This document shows, piece by piece, positions 53,805 to 62,407 of a stretch of DNA of 64,000 nucleotides. Origin of the DNA: Algoriphagus yeomjeoni. GTDB lineage: Bacteria; Bacteroidota; Bacteroidia; Cytophagales; Cyclobacteriaceae. Below the pieces are notes generated by a model. The model saw only the letters and a program-made list of their open reading frames with translations, ran no database searches and was not told the DNA's origin. Within the stretch, counting starts at the first letter, position 1. Each line of letters starts with the position of its first letter. The stretch lies in contig NZ_QLLK01000005.1 of assembly GCF_003259505.1 (NCBI RefSeq), forward strand, positions 310,001 through 374,000, written 5' to 3'. The translations under genes and the position numbers were made by a program.

Positions 53805-54509
53805 ATGAGTAAAAGCATCCTGGTCACTGGAGGTACGAAAGGAATTGGAAGGGCGATCATCGAGCGCTTTGCAGCAGAAGGTTTTGATATTTTCACCTGT
53901 GCGAGAAATGCATCTGACTTAGCTGAGTTAAAGGCTAGTTTGGAAGCAAATTATCCTTCGATTAAAGTGCTGGCGATTCAGGCCGACCTTTCAGAGAAAA
54001 AAGAGGTTTCCAAATTTGTGGATGAAATTAAGGCTGAAGCAATACCTGATGTCTTGGTAAATAATACCGGAGTCTTTTTGCCGGGGGCAATTCACAATGA
54101 GCCAGAAGGGAATTTTGAATTGATGATGCAAACCAATTTGTATTCTGCTTATTACTTGACCCGTGGTTTTGTCAATGAAATGATCGATAGGAAATCAGGA
54201 CATATTTTCACCATGGGGTCGGTTGCGGGATTAACTGCCTATCCAAATGGCGGAACCTATGCAGTCTCCAAATGGGCGATGCTTGGAATGACCAAATGCC
54301 TTCGCGAAGAATTAAAACCGCATCAGATTAAGGTGACTTCTATTCTGGCCGGTGCAACTTACACTTCGAGCTGGGAAGGTGTTGATTTGCCGATCGAGAG
54401 ATTTATGAAAGCTGAGGATGTAGCTGAAAGTGTTTGGGCAGCTTATAACCTTTCACCGCGGTCTGTTGTTGAAGAACTAGTAATCCGACCTCAATTAGGA
54501 GATATATAA
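53805..54509 (+). CDS. Short-chain dehydrogenase/reductase (SDR)
   Basis: A compact 234-residue classical SDR: cofactor loop VTGGTKGIGRAIIERFA (6-22), NNTGVFLPG replacing the usual NNAG, catalytic Ser in FTMGSVAGL and the YAVSKWAM catalytic pair. Similar to sepiapterin reductase-like and 3-oxoacyl-ACP reductase-like enzymes; substrate unassigned. It ends 4 nt before the ispG ATG, so the pair is probably co-transcribed, although no functional link with isoprenoid synthesis is known. Confidence 0.9.
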   Translation: MSKSILVTGGTKGIGRAIIERFAAEGFDIFTCARNASDLAELKASLEANYPSIKVLAIQADLSEKKEVSKFVDEIKAEAIPDVLVNNTGVFLPGAIHNEPEGNFELMMQTNLYSAYYLTRGFVNEMIDRKSGHIFTMGSVAGLTAYPNGGTYAVSKWAMLGMTKCLREELKPHQIKVTSILAGATYTSSWEGVDLPIERFMKAEDVAESVWAAYNLSPRSVVEELVIRPQLGDI

Positions 54510-54513
54510 ACCC

Positions 54514-56496
54514 ATGGATACAAATATTAAATCTATAGATCAGCTTTATTGCGATAGCCTGACGAGTTACTCTAGGAGAAAGACTATCCCTGTGAAAATC
54601 GGTGACGTAATCATCGGAGGAGATAATCCTATCGTGGTGCAATCTATGACTACGGTGGACACCATGGATACCGAAGGCTCCATCGAGCAAAGTATACGGA
54701 TGATCGAGGCTGGGTGTGAGCTAGTGAGAATCACTGCTCCAAGTATCAAGGAAGCGGAAAACTTGAAGCACATCAAGGATGGTCTTCGCAAAAGAGGTTA
54801 CAATACACCACTTGTTGCTGATATCCACTTTACTCCGAATGCAGCAGAAGTGGCTGCTAGGATCGTAGAAAAAGTGCGGGTTAACCCTGGGAATTATGCG
54901 GATAAGAAAAAATTTGAAGTTTTAGAATATACCGACGAAACGTATCAGGAAGAGCTGGATCGTATTCGCGAGCGGTTTTTGCCTTTGGTGAAAATCTGTA
55001 AGGAACACGGCACAGCCATGAGAATTGGGACTAATCACGGTTCTCTTTCTGACCGGATCATGAGCAGATATGGCGATACTCCGCTGGGAATGGTGGAATC
55101 GGCACTGGAGTTTTTGAGGATTTGTGAGGACGAGAATTACTTTGATATCGTGATATCAATGAAGTCTTCCAATACCCAAGTGATGGTTCAGGCATATCGA
55201 TTGTTGGTCGAGAAATTGGACGAAGGTGGGTTTAAACCATATCCCCTTCATCTTGGGGTGACAGAAGCGGGAGAAGCGGAAGACGGCAGAATCAAATCCG
55301 CAGTTGGAATTGGTACTTTGCTGGAAGATGGTTTGGGAGATACAGTTCGTGTATCCTTGACAGAAGATCCAGAGTTTGAAGCCCCGGTCGCCAAAGCATT
55401 GATAGATCGCTATTTGCACCGACAAGAACATGCAGAGATCAAAGCAATTCAGGAGTATCCAGTCAATCCATACGAGCATTTCAAGCGCCACAGTGCTGAG
55501 ATATATAATTTTGGAGGGCAAAATGTTCCTCGAGTAATCACTGATATTTCCAAGATTGATAAGATCACTGAAAAGGAAATGAAGTCAGTTGGTCATTTCT
55601 ATTTACCTGAATTGGATAAGTGGAAAATGAATGATCAGGGTTGTGACTTTGTCTATTCTGGTGCCAATCCAATTCCTTTTATGTTGCCAAATGGTATGAA
55701 GGAAATCCAGGATGCTGCGATTTGGACTACTGGTTCTGACCAGCAAAACAAATTCCCTCTTTACGATTTGGTGAGTTTCAATATTGCTGAGAAATTTCAT
55801 GCTGAATTGAATTTCCTGGAAATCTATGACACCCAAATTGCTGAAGGCATAGCGCTGACTTTGGATAGAAGAGATACCGTTCTGATTCTGAAAACAGAGA
55901 ATAAGCATGCCATGCCTGCTTTGAGGCGCGCTCTTGTAAGTTTACTCGAAGCAAAATCCGAGATCCCTGTGATCGTCAAAGTAAGCTATCCAGATCAATC
56001 TCAGGATGAAACAATGCTTTATGCAGCTACTGATGTTGGAGGATTGTTGATTGATGGCCTTGGAGATGGGATTTTCATTTCCTTAGAAAAGGAGAGAGAT
56101 CATACGCGTGAGGAAGTGCTAGCTCAGATTAAACTTCATAATTCTGTAGGCTTTGGAGTTTTGCAAGCAGCAAGAACTCGAATGTCAAAGACAGAATACA
56201 TTTCCTGCCCTTCTTGTGGAAGAACGTTATTTGACTTGCAAGAAACTACAGCGATGATTCGTAAGCGGACTGATCACTTGAAAGGGGTGAAGATTGGAAT
56301 CATGGGGTGCATCGTGAATGGACCTGGAGAAATGGCAGATGCAGATTATGGTTATGTAGGTTCCGGAAAAGGAAAAATCACCCTTTACAAAGGTAAGGAA
56401 GTGATGAAGCGATCTGTTCCTTCTGAGAAAGCTGTCGATAAATTGATAGAAATCATCAAGGAAGATGGAATGTGGAATGAGCCGGAATCACTTTAA
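54514..56496 (+). CDS. ispG: 4-hydroxy-3-methylbut-2-en-1-yl diphosphate synthase, long form
   Basis: Converts methylerythritol cyclodiphosphate to HMBPP in the non-mevalonate isoprenoid pathway, using a [4Fe-4S] cluster. At 660 residues it is the long three-domain form shared by plants, Chlamydia and Bacteroidota: TIM barrel (about 20-300; VVQSMTTVDTMDTE, VADIHFTPNAA, RVNPGNYAD, MRIGTNHGSLSD), an inserted domain (about 310-545), and the cluster domain with CPSCGRTLFDLQE and the third Cys in MGCIVNGPGEM. Directly followed by a palindrome that may end transcription. Confidence 0.96.
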   Translation: MDTNIKSIDQLYCDSLTSYSRRKTIPVKIGDVIIGGDNPIVVQSMTTVDTMDTEGSIEQSIRMIEAGCELVRITAPSIKEAENLKHIKDGLRKRGYNTPLVADIHFTPNAAEVAARIVEKVRVNPGNYADKKKFEVLEYTDETYQEELDRIRERFLPLVKICKEHGTAMRIGTNHGSLSDRIMSRYGDTPLGMVESALEFLRICEDENYFDIVISMKSSNTQVMVQAYRLLVEKLDEGGFKPYPLHLGVTEAGEAEDGRIKSAVGIGTLLEDGLGDTVRVSLTEDPEFEAPVAKALIDRYLHRQEHAEIKAIQEYPVNPYEHFKRHSAEIYNFGGQNVPRVITDISKIDKITEKEMKSVGHFYLPELDKWKMNDQGCDFVYSGANPIPFMLPNGMKEIQDAAIWTTGSDQQNKFPLYDLVSFNIAEKFHAELNFLEIYDTQIAEGIALTLDRRDTVLILKTENKHAMPALRRALVSLLEAKSEIPVIVKVSYPDQSQDETMLYAATDVGGLLIDGLGDGIFISLEKERDHTREEVLAQIKLHNSVGFGVLQAARTRMSKTEYISCPSCGRTLFDLQETTAMIRKRTDHLKGVKIGIMGCIVNGPGEMADADYGYVGSGKGKITLYKGKEVMKRSVPSEKAVDKLIEIIKEDGMWNEPESL

Positions 56497-56525
56497 CCTT
56501 TGAGGTTTTTAAAACCTCGAAGGTT
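56495..56525 (+). repeat. Palindromic repeat after ispG, possible bidirectional terminator
   Basis: A 31-nt element in which 15 bases on each side of 56510 pair (one G-T wobble). The left arm is AACCTTTGAGGTTTT and the right arm AAAACCTCGAAGGTT. Partial copies of the same words follow at about 56538-56551 (AAACCTTCGAGGT) and near 56566 (AAAGGTTTAAG). The first two bases overlap the ispG stop codon region. Confidence 0.65.
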
Positions 56526-56620
56526 TAGAATAATAAATAAACCTTCGAGGTCAAAAAAAGATCTGAAAGGTTTAAGTAAACCATTTCCCTATCCCATCTG
56601 TTTACCAAAAAAGCTAAGCC

Positions 56621-56815
56621 ATGTCTGATAACAATAAAGTCAAAGATTTCTTTAAGTTCGGTGATTTTGGAAACTACTTCCTGCGGGTTTTCCAAAAGCC
56701 AGATCCAAACCAGAAGTCTAATTATAACCTTCGCATGATGCATGGCATCAATAAGATCTCGATTGTCGTGTTTTTGCTGGCGATTATTTTTTGGGTAGTA
56801 AAGCGGTTTATTTGA
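56621..56815 (+). CDS. DUF6728-type small membrane protein
   Basis: A 64-residue protein with a charged N-terminus (VKDFFKFGDFGNYFLRVFQ), the conserved middle PDPNQKSNYNLRMMHGINK and one C-terminal membrane helix (ISIVVFLLAIIFWVVKRFI). This layout is that of a conserved Bacteroidota micro-protein family annotated DUF6728, function unknown. It stands alone after the ispG palindromes. Confidence 0.8.
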   Translation: MSDNNKVKDFFKFGDFGNYFLRVFQKPDPNQKSNYNLRMMHGINKISIVVFLLAIIFWVVKRFI

Positions 56816-57214
56816 GGTTTCTAGATTTTTCTAACTCTAATTGAGGCCTGATAGTAGGAGATTCAATTCTCGGGTTGCCCATTTTTTCTAGTAAATCCTT
56901 ATGTCTTAATCTGGTGTACTACGCCATTTTGCTTAATCAATAGATCAAAAAGAAATGAATATTGCTTTATAAATAAAGCAATATTCAATAAATAACGTTT
57001 TATCTGGAAAGCAATTTGTCAATACTAAACAACATAGTCACATAGGAATCATAGCTTGGCAAGTCAATTTTGGTACAGATTCCTATGAAATCTATGTGGC
57101 TATGTGGTGAAAACCTTTGCGTTCAATTTGGGATGAAAAAATAATTAAGTCTGACTTGGAAAGGCTTCGAATTCGCTCAGCCTAACATAATCTGTGCTTT
57201 TCAAGGGTATAAAT
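56816..57214. repeat. Intergenic region with a perfect 30-nt palindrome and a larger inverted repeat
   Basis: No gene is seen in these 400 nt. A perfect palindrome occupies 56957-56986 (GAATATTGCTTTAT and its complement around AA). At 57032-57050 the arm ACATAGTCACATAGGAATC is matched by complement in two blocks, GATTCCTATG at 57078-57087 and GTGGCTATGT at 57096-57105, with one mismatch and an 8-nt insertion between the blocks. Confidence 0.6.
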
Positions 57215-57248
57215 AAAAAAGGGATTCGAATCATTTTCGAATCCCTTT
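57215..57248 (-). terminator. Rho-independent terminator of the DUF2723 gene
   Basis: Read on the minus strand, a perfect 13-bp stem (AAAGGGATTCGAA and its complement, 57218-57230 with 57236-57248) is followed by a T-run (complement of 57215-57220). It lies 19 nt past the gene stop. Confidence 0.9.
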
Positions 57249-57267
57249 ACTATGGAATAATTTGTTT

Positions 57268-60249
57268 TTATCTCCTATCCAAAGCGCTACCTCCACCTTG
57301 TTGAGGCCCTAGGAATTGTTCCATTCTAAGCTTTAGCTCCTGAGCTTTTTCCTGATAACCTCTTTCTTCCAAAAGTGGAATGAAATAGCGAATCATCTCG
57401 ATTGATATCATCATTTCTCTGTCATATTCTCTGTTTTCCTCTGTGTAGAACTCGATCATGTCCAAGGATTTCTTCGAAACCTCGTTTATGATATCTAGCG
57501 CTTTTTCATCTTCACCTACCTCAAAGAAAAGTGGTACGGACTGTCCGCTAGACAGGTCATAAGGAATTGCTTCATTCGGCATTACTTCCAATCCGTAGTT
57601 TAGAAGAGTAGCTGCTTTTTCCATATCACCTTCATCTAACAGCGCAATGACAATGCTGTTCAATGCGCTTCTATGATTCGAAGCAAATCTTCTGTATTCC
57701 TCGTCCAGGTAAGCATCAGGATTGTTCATGCCTCGGAAAGAAAACTTGGTCATGTAGTTTTCATAAGCCAAATCAGCATTTACGAGCTCTTCGCGTATGT
57801 ATTCAGGCTTTCTCACTGGAAGTAAGCGATAAGTCAACCCTTCCATCACGACGTGATCTTGTACGTTGATTCCAATAGTTGCAAGGGAAGTATTGTTAAA
57901 GTAGATCGGTCTTTCCCAATTATTGGATACAATCAAATCAATTAGCATCAAAGTGCCTTTGGTGACATAGTTTCCAGTGATTTGAAGATTCATTTGCGGC
58001 GCAAAAAGCGGCGCAAATTCCTCAGGGATGATGTCCTTATTAGCGACTGATGCGCTATCTACTTCCATAATCAAGTTTCTGGAAGGAACCATGTTTGCAA
58101 CAGATTTACCGCCAGTTTCCATCTTCAAAAGATCAGATCCTGAATTCAAAAGCTTCAGGTATTCCTTTGCAGAGATCGCATTTAGATTCTCTCTTTCCAT
58201 CACGTAAAGCACATCATTCGTACCTTTTTGATATCGGTTAGGATCTAGACTGAATGGCAAAGCTTCAGACTCATTCACAGGTCTTGTCATTTGCTCCACA
58301 TACCAATCCGTATCGAAATAACTCAAGACAATAACTCTCACGTCGGTGCGGAATCCTTCTACTTCCTGCACATACCAAAGCGGGAAAGTGTCGTTATCTC
58401 CACCTGTGAAAAGAATTGCATTTGGCGCACAGGATGCAAGGAAGTTTCTAGCAGAGTCAACAGAGAAATACCTATCTCTTCTATTGTGATCATTCCAGTT
58501 TTGAGCTCCCATTAGGCCAGCAACAGGAAGGGTAAGCAAAGTCGCTATGATTCCTGCTGTTGCGAGGTTTTTGGTAGCACGACCAATCATATGTGCTATG
58601 GCCATGGTGCCAAGTCCTATCCATATTGCGAATGCATAAAAGCTACCAACGTAGATGTAATCCCGCTCTCTAGGCTCCACTGGTGGGGAGTTCAGGTAAA
58701 GAACCAATACCACACCCATCATCAGGAATAGCATCAGGTTTACATAGAAGGATTTCGGGTCAACTTTAGCCTGAAAAAACAAGCCAATAATTCCCAGCAA
58801 AAGTGGAAGCATCAGGTAATTATTGTGCCCTTTGTTCTCGGTGATATAATCGGGATAATCTTTGAAAGCATCCGTAATTCCTATCCATGGCGCATCGCCA
58901 AAGTCTGATTCTCTTCCTGAGAAATTCCACATAAAGTATCGCCAGTACATATGCCCTAGCTGATGTGAGAACATGAAATAAATGTTGTCTCCGAAAGAAG
59001 GCTCTTGTCCTTCTCGTAATCCAAGTTTTTGGCGGTAAAGTCTCTTGTGGCTTTCCTGAGTAGAATAAATTCGAGGCAGAATAGTTGTCTTCGTAGGGTC
59101 GTAAGTATTGACCAAGGAATAATCTACAATCTCGTATTTATCCTTGCCCTTCATGTAAACAGGAGCACCTTCTTCTTGAGCTACTAATTGCGCGGTGAAA
59201 TACTGCCCATGCAACAAAGGTCTGTAGCCATACTGCTCACGTTTCAAATACGAAACGTAGCTAATGATATCTTTTGGGGCATTTTCGTTGATAATAGGAT
59301 CTTGATTGGCACGTACTACGATTAGCGCATAACTCGCATAGCCAATCAAAATGAAAATGAAGGATAGAAGAGCTGTGTTTAGGATGGCATTCCCTTTCTT
59401 CCGAGAATATCTGTAGGCATAAAATACAGCAACAAAAAACAGAATCATAAATACAACGATTCCTGACCCAAAAGGCAATCCAATGCTGTTTACAAAGAAA
59501 ATTTCCATGGAACCAGCCAAACTTGGAAGGCCCGGAATAATAAGATTGTTAATGATAATTAGGGCAACACCACCGAGGAACATGGCGAAAAAGCCTCCTT
59601 TTAAAGTCGGGTTTTCGTACTTTTTGAAATAGTAGATGAGAGCCAGAGCTGGCAAAGTCACCAAGTTCAGTAAGTGAACACCAATAGAAAGACCAACCAA
59701 ATAGGCGATGAAAATCATCCATTTGTTCTCCTCACGAGGGTCTTTGATCACGTCCCACTTCAGGAATGCCCAAATTACTATGGCTGTAAAAAAGGATGAC
59801 ATAGCATATACCTCTGACTCAACTGCAGAAAACCAGAAGCTGTCTGAGAAAGTATAAACCAAAGCCCCTACTATTCCAGCACCCATCAAAGTGATTGTTT
59901 CGCCTTTGCTTTCCTGACCTTCAACTACTTTGAAAAGTCTTTTTCCAAATAAAGTGATAGACCAAAAAAGGAATAAGATGGAGAAACTTGAGAACAGTGC
60001 ACTTCCTATATTCATCCAATAAGCTACCTGTAAAGGATCTCCGAAGGCGAAGAAGCTGAACATTCTATATACTAGTAGGAAAAATGGAGCTCCTGGAGGG
60101 TGTGGAACTTGCAACTTGTAGGCTACCGCTATGAACTCTCCTGGATCCCAGAAACTTGCAGTTTGTTCGACAGTAAGCACGTAAACTAGAGTAGCTACCG
60201 CAAAAACGACCCAACCGGTCAGATTATTGATTTGCTTGTAATTGAGCAT
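57268..60249 (-). CDS. DUF2723 polytopic membrane protein (putative protein O-mannosyltransferase-like)
   Basis: A 993-residue protein. Residues 1-620 have about thirteen membrane helices with the DUF2723 signature WDPGEFIAVAYKLQVPHPPG at about 35-54, where the Asp-Pro-Gly-Glu resembles the catalytic acidic loop of GT-C glycosyltransferases. A soluble region (620-790; LASCAPNAILFTGGDNDTFPLWY) and helical C-terminal repeats (830-980; GDMEKAATLLNYGLEVMPNEA) follow. Related proteins are implicated in O-glycosylation of exported proteins in Bacteroidota; donor and target are not known. Monocistronic with its own terminator. Confidence 0.9.
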   Translation of the reverse strand: MLNYKQINNLTGWVVFAVATLVYVLTVEQTASFWDPGEFIAVAYKLQVPHPPGAPFFLLVYRMFSFFAFGDPLQVAYWMNIGSALFSSFSILFLFWSITLFGKRLFKVVEGQESKGETITLMGAGIVGALVYTFSDSFWFSAVESEVYAMSSFFTAIVIWAFLKWDVIKDPREENKWMIFIAYLVGLSIGVHLLNLVTLPALALIYYFKKYENPTLKGGFFAMFLGGVALIIINNLIIPGLPSLAGSMEIFFVNSIGLPFGSGIVVFMILFFVAVFYAYRYSRKKGNAILNTALLSFIFILIGYASYALIVVRANQDPIINENAPKDIISYVSYLKREQYGYRPLLHGQYFTAQLVAQEEGAPVYMKGKDKYEIVDYSLVNTYDPTKTTILPRIYSTQESHKRLYRQKLGLREGQEPSFGDNIYFMFSHQLGHMYWRYFMWNFSGRESDFGDAPWIGITDAFKDYPDYITENKGHNNYLMLPLLLGIIGLFFQAKVDPKSFYVNLMLFLMMGVVLVLYLNSPPVEPRERDYIYVGSFYAFAIWIGLGTMAIAHMIGRATKNLATAGIIATLLTLPVAGLMGAQNWNDHNRRDRYFSVDSARNFLASCAPNAILFTGGDNDTFPLWYVQEVEGFRTDVRVIVLSYFDTDWYVEQMTRPVNESEALPFSLDPNRYQKGTNDVLYVMERENLNAISAKEYLKLLNSGSDLLKMETGGKSVANMVPSRNLIMEVDSASVANKDIIPEEFAPLFAPQMNLQITGNYVTKGTLMLIDLIVSNNWERPIYFNNTSLATIGINVQDHVVMEGLTYRLLPVRKPEYIREELVNADLAYENYMTKFSFRGMNNPDAYLDEEYRRFASNHRSALNSIVIALLDEGDMEKAATLLNYGLEVMPNEAIPYDLSSGQSVPLFFEVGEDEKALDIINEVSKKSLDMIEFYTEENREYDREMMISIEMIRYFIPLLEERGYQEKAQELKLRMEQFLGPQQGGGSALDRR

Positions 60250-60350
60250 TTAATAAGTAGAATTTGACTGGCGAAAATAAAAAAAATAAATGCCAATTAA
60301 GGTGAATTAAGGTATTTTAAAACAGGGACTGCTTTACCATTTCATGCCTA

Positions 60351-60366
60351 TGTGATATTAATTACC
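60351..60366 (+). promoter_or_regulatory. Candidate Crp/Fnr-type operator before thioredoxin
   Basis: TGTGA-N6-TTACC, one half intact. Its centre (60358.5) is 29.5 nt upstream of the first base of the -7 element at 60388, the same distance as the better site before the MBL gene. Confidence 0.4.
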
Positions 60367-60387
60367 GTTCTGAACTGATTTTGCTTC

Positions 60388-60395
60388 TACTTTTG
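60388..60395 (+). promoter_or_regulatory. -7 element (TACTTTTG) before thioredoxin
   Basis: Exact TAnnTTTG, 22 nt before the thioredoxin ATG. No consensus TTG upstream, which fits an activator-dependent promoter. Confidence 0.6.
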
Positions 60396-60417
60396 TTGTG
60401 TCAAATAAATAGAAACC

Positions 60418-60738
60418 ATGAGTACACAAGCCAAAACATTTCAAGAACTGATAGACGGAGACCAAGCAGTATTGGTGGATTTCTTTGCCACTTGGTGTGG
60501 TCCGTGTAAAATGATGCAGCCTATTTTAGAGGATGCGGCTAAGCAATTAGGCAGTAAAGTGAAGATTCTAAAAGTAGATGTAGATAAGAATCAGTTAGCT
60601 GCCAGTAAATTTCAAGTTCGCGGTGTGCCTACTTTGATTCTCTTCCAAAAAGGAAAAATTCTTTGGAGAGAGTCAGGTGTTGTTCCTACACATCAGCTTA
60701 TCAATACTTTAAATAATAACATTAAAGATACTGTTTGA
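60418..60738 (+). CDS. trxA: Thioredoxin
   Basis: A 106-residue thioredoxin with active site ATWCGPCKM (Cys27, Cys30), cis-proline in GVPTLILFQKG and no signal peptide, so cytoplasmic. It serves as a general disulfide reductant. Here it sits next to the MBL-rhodanese and YeeE/YedE genes, so it may reduce the persulfide formed there. A Crp/Fnr-like site is shared with that gene, although the two have separate promoters. It could equally be a general thioredoxin that happens to sit here. Confidence 0.95.
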   Translation: MSTQAKTFQELIDGDQAVLVDFFATWCGPCKMMQPILEDAAKQLGSKVKILKVDVDKNQLAASKFQVRGVPTLILFQKGKILWRESGVVPTHQLINTLNNNIKDTV

Positions 60739-60744
60739 ATACTG

Positions 60745-60760
60745 TGTGACAAAAGTCATC
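60745..60760 (+). promoter_or_regulatory. Candidate Crp/Fnr-type operator before the MBL-rhodanese gene
   Basis: TGTGA-CAAAAG-TCATC, containing the perfect 12-nt palindrome TGAC-AAAA-GTCA at 60747-60758. Its centre lies 29.5 nt before the -7 element, that is near -41 relative to the likely start, the class II activator position. Confidence 0.6.
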
Positions 60761-60781
60761 CTCCGCATAGGAGCAAAGGGC

Positions 60782-60789
60782 TACTTTTG
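60782..60789 (+). promoter_or_regulatory. -7 element (TACTTTTG) before the MBL-rhodanese gene
   Basis: Exact TAnnTTTG, identical to the element before thioredoxin and 33 nt before the ATG at 60823; no consensus TTG upstream. Confidence 0.65.
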
Positions 60790-60822
60790 TTTATCTAATA
60801 GAAAAATAATAAAAAAAGACAT

Positions 60823-62244
60823 ATGAAAATCGAACAAATATATACTGGATGTCTTGCTCAAGGTGCGTACTACATTGAGTCAGATGGAGAAGCGGCGGTA
60901 ATTGACCCGCTTAGAGAAGTTCAGCCTTACATAGAGAAAGCTGAGCGAAGAAATGCTAAGATCAAGTATGTGTTTGAAACACACTTCCACGCTGATTTCG
61001 TGTCAGGTCACCAAGATCTTTCGGCAAAAACAGGCGCTCCTATAGTATATGGACCTACGACTATGAAAATGGGCTTTGATGCAATTGTTGCTGAAGATGG
61101 TCAGGAGTTCAAAATCGGGAAGGCTAAGATAAAGGTGCTCCATACTCCTGGACATACCATGGAGAGTTCTTGTTACTTGTTATTCAACGAAGAAGGAAAT
61201 CCTGAGGCAATATTTACCGGAGATACCTTATTTATAGGAGATGTGGGAAGACCTGACTTGGCACAGAAAGTAGTTGCAGATTTGACCCAGGAAATCTTAG
61301 CTGGGCATATGTATGATTCCCTTCGAAATAAGATAATGCCACTTCCAGATGACTTAATCGTCTACCCAGCTCATGGTGCAGGATCTGCTTGTGGTAAAAA
61401 TATGAGTAAGGAAACCTCAGATACCCTAGGTAATCAGAAGAAAACCAATTATGCTCTTCAGGAGATTACCAAAGAACAGTTCATTAAAGAATTGATTACT
61501 GGATTGACTCCGCCTCCTGCGTACTTCCCGCAGAACGTCATGATGAACATCGAAGGTTATGACAGCATTGATGCAGTTTTAGAAAGAGGAGTGAGGCCTT
61601 TGACTCCTTCAGAATTTGAAGCTGCCGCAAATGAGACCGGAGCTTTGATTCTGGATACCCGGGCACCGCAGGTTTTTGCAAAAGGATTTGTTCCAAACTC
61701 AGTTAATATTGGAATTGACGGAAGTTTTGCGGTTTGGGTTGGTGCAATGATACCGGACTTGAAGCAAGAAATCTTAGTAGTTGCGGATGAAGGAAGAGAA
61801 GAAGAGGTAATCACACGATTGGCTAGAGTGGGTTACGATTATGCGATCGGATATTTGAATGGAGGAATTGAAGCTTGGGAAAAATCAGGTCAAGAAATCG
61901 ATCAAATAGAGTCGATAAGCGCTGAAGAGCTTGCGAAAAGACAGGCAGAAAATGCTGAAATCAATATTCTAGATGTGAGAAAGAATAGCGAGTTTCTTTC
62001 CGAGCACGTGGAGAATGCAGAAAATGCACCACTCGATTATATCAACGAGAGTATGCAGAAAATCGATAAAGACAAAACCTACTTCGTGCACTGTGCAGGT
62101 GGGTATAGATCAATGGTTTTCAATTCTATTTTGAGAGCTAGAGGTTATGATAATCTCATCGATGTCAAAGGTGGATTCAAGGATATCAAAGATTCTGAGA
62201 AGTTCAAGGTTACTGATTATGTTTGCCCAACTACGTTATTGTAG
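60823..62244 (+). CDS. MBL-fold hydrolase fused to two rhodanese domains (persulfide dioxygenase-like)
   Basis: A 473-residue protein. The metallo-beta-lactamase domain (1-235) has ETHFHADFVSGH (His54, His56, Asp58, His63), HTPGHTMESSCYL and GDTLFIGDVGRPDL, typical of persulfide dioxygenases (ETHE1/Blh type). Rhodanese domain one (about 255-355; ALILDTRAPQVFAKGF) has no cysteine at the active-site loop and is probably inactive. Domain two (365-470) has the catalytic Cys in YFVHCAGGYRSMV. Probable role is oxidation or transfer of glutathione- or protein-bound sulfane sulfur. Followed by two YeeE/YedE halves. Confidence 0.93.
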   Translation: MKIEQIYTGCLAQGAYYIESDGEAAVIDPLREVQPYIEKAERRNAKIKYVFETHFHADFVSGHQDLSAKTGAPIVYGPTTMKMGFDAIVAEDGQEFKIGKAKIKVLHTPGHTMESSCYLLFNEEGNPEAIFTGDTLFIGDVGRPDLAQKVVADLTQEILAGHMYDSLRNKIMPLPDDLIVYPAHGAGSACGKNMSKETSDTLGNQKKTNYALQEITKEQFIKELITGLTPPPAYFPQNVMMNIEGYDSIDAVLERGVRPLTPSEFEAAANETGALILDTRAPQVFAKGFVPNSVNIGIDGSFAVWVGAMIPDLKQEILVVADEGREEEVITRLARVGYDYAIGYLNGGIEAWEKSGQEIDQIESISAEELAKRQAENAEINILDVRKNSEFLSEHVENAENAPLDYINESMQKIDKDKTYFVHCAGGYRSMVFNSILRARGYDNLIDVKGGFKDIKDSEKFKVTDYVCPTTLL

Positions 62245-62324
62245 TAGGAAGACGTAAGACATTAGATTCTAGAGCCCAGAATTAAGGGGCAAGAAGCAAG
62301 AGTCAAGAGTTTGTATTCTCAACC

Positions 62325-62348
62325 GTGGTCTGTGTCCTCACAGACCAC
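62325..62348 (+). promoter_or_regulatory. Perfect hairpin between the MBL and YeeE genes
   Basis: GTGGTCTGTG and CACAGACCAC form a 10-bp perfect stem with loop TCCT, followed by TTGGTTT. Weak T-tract: it may be a partial terminator or mRNA-stability element within an operon. The preceding 62254-62273 repeats a 20-nt word also found after rpsA. Confidence 0.5.
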
Positions 62349-62407
62349 TTGGTTTAACATTCAAGCTTTAAAATAGCTGTAAATTATATCACCCAATTAA
62401 TATTCAA

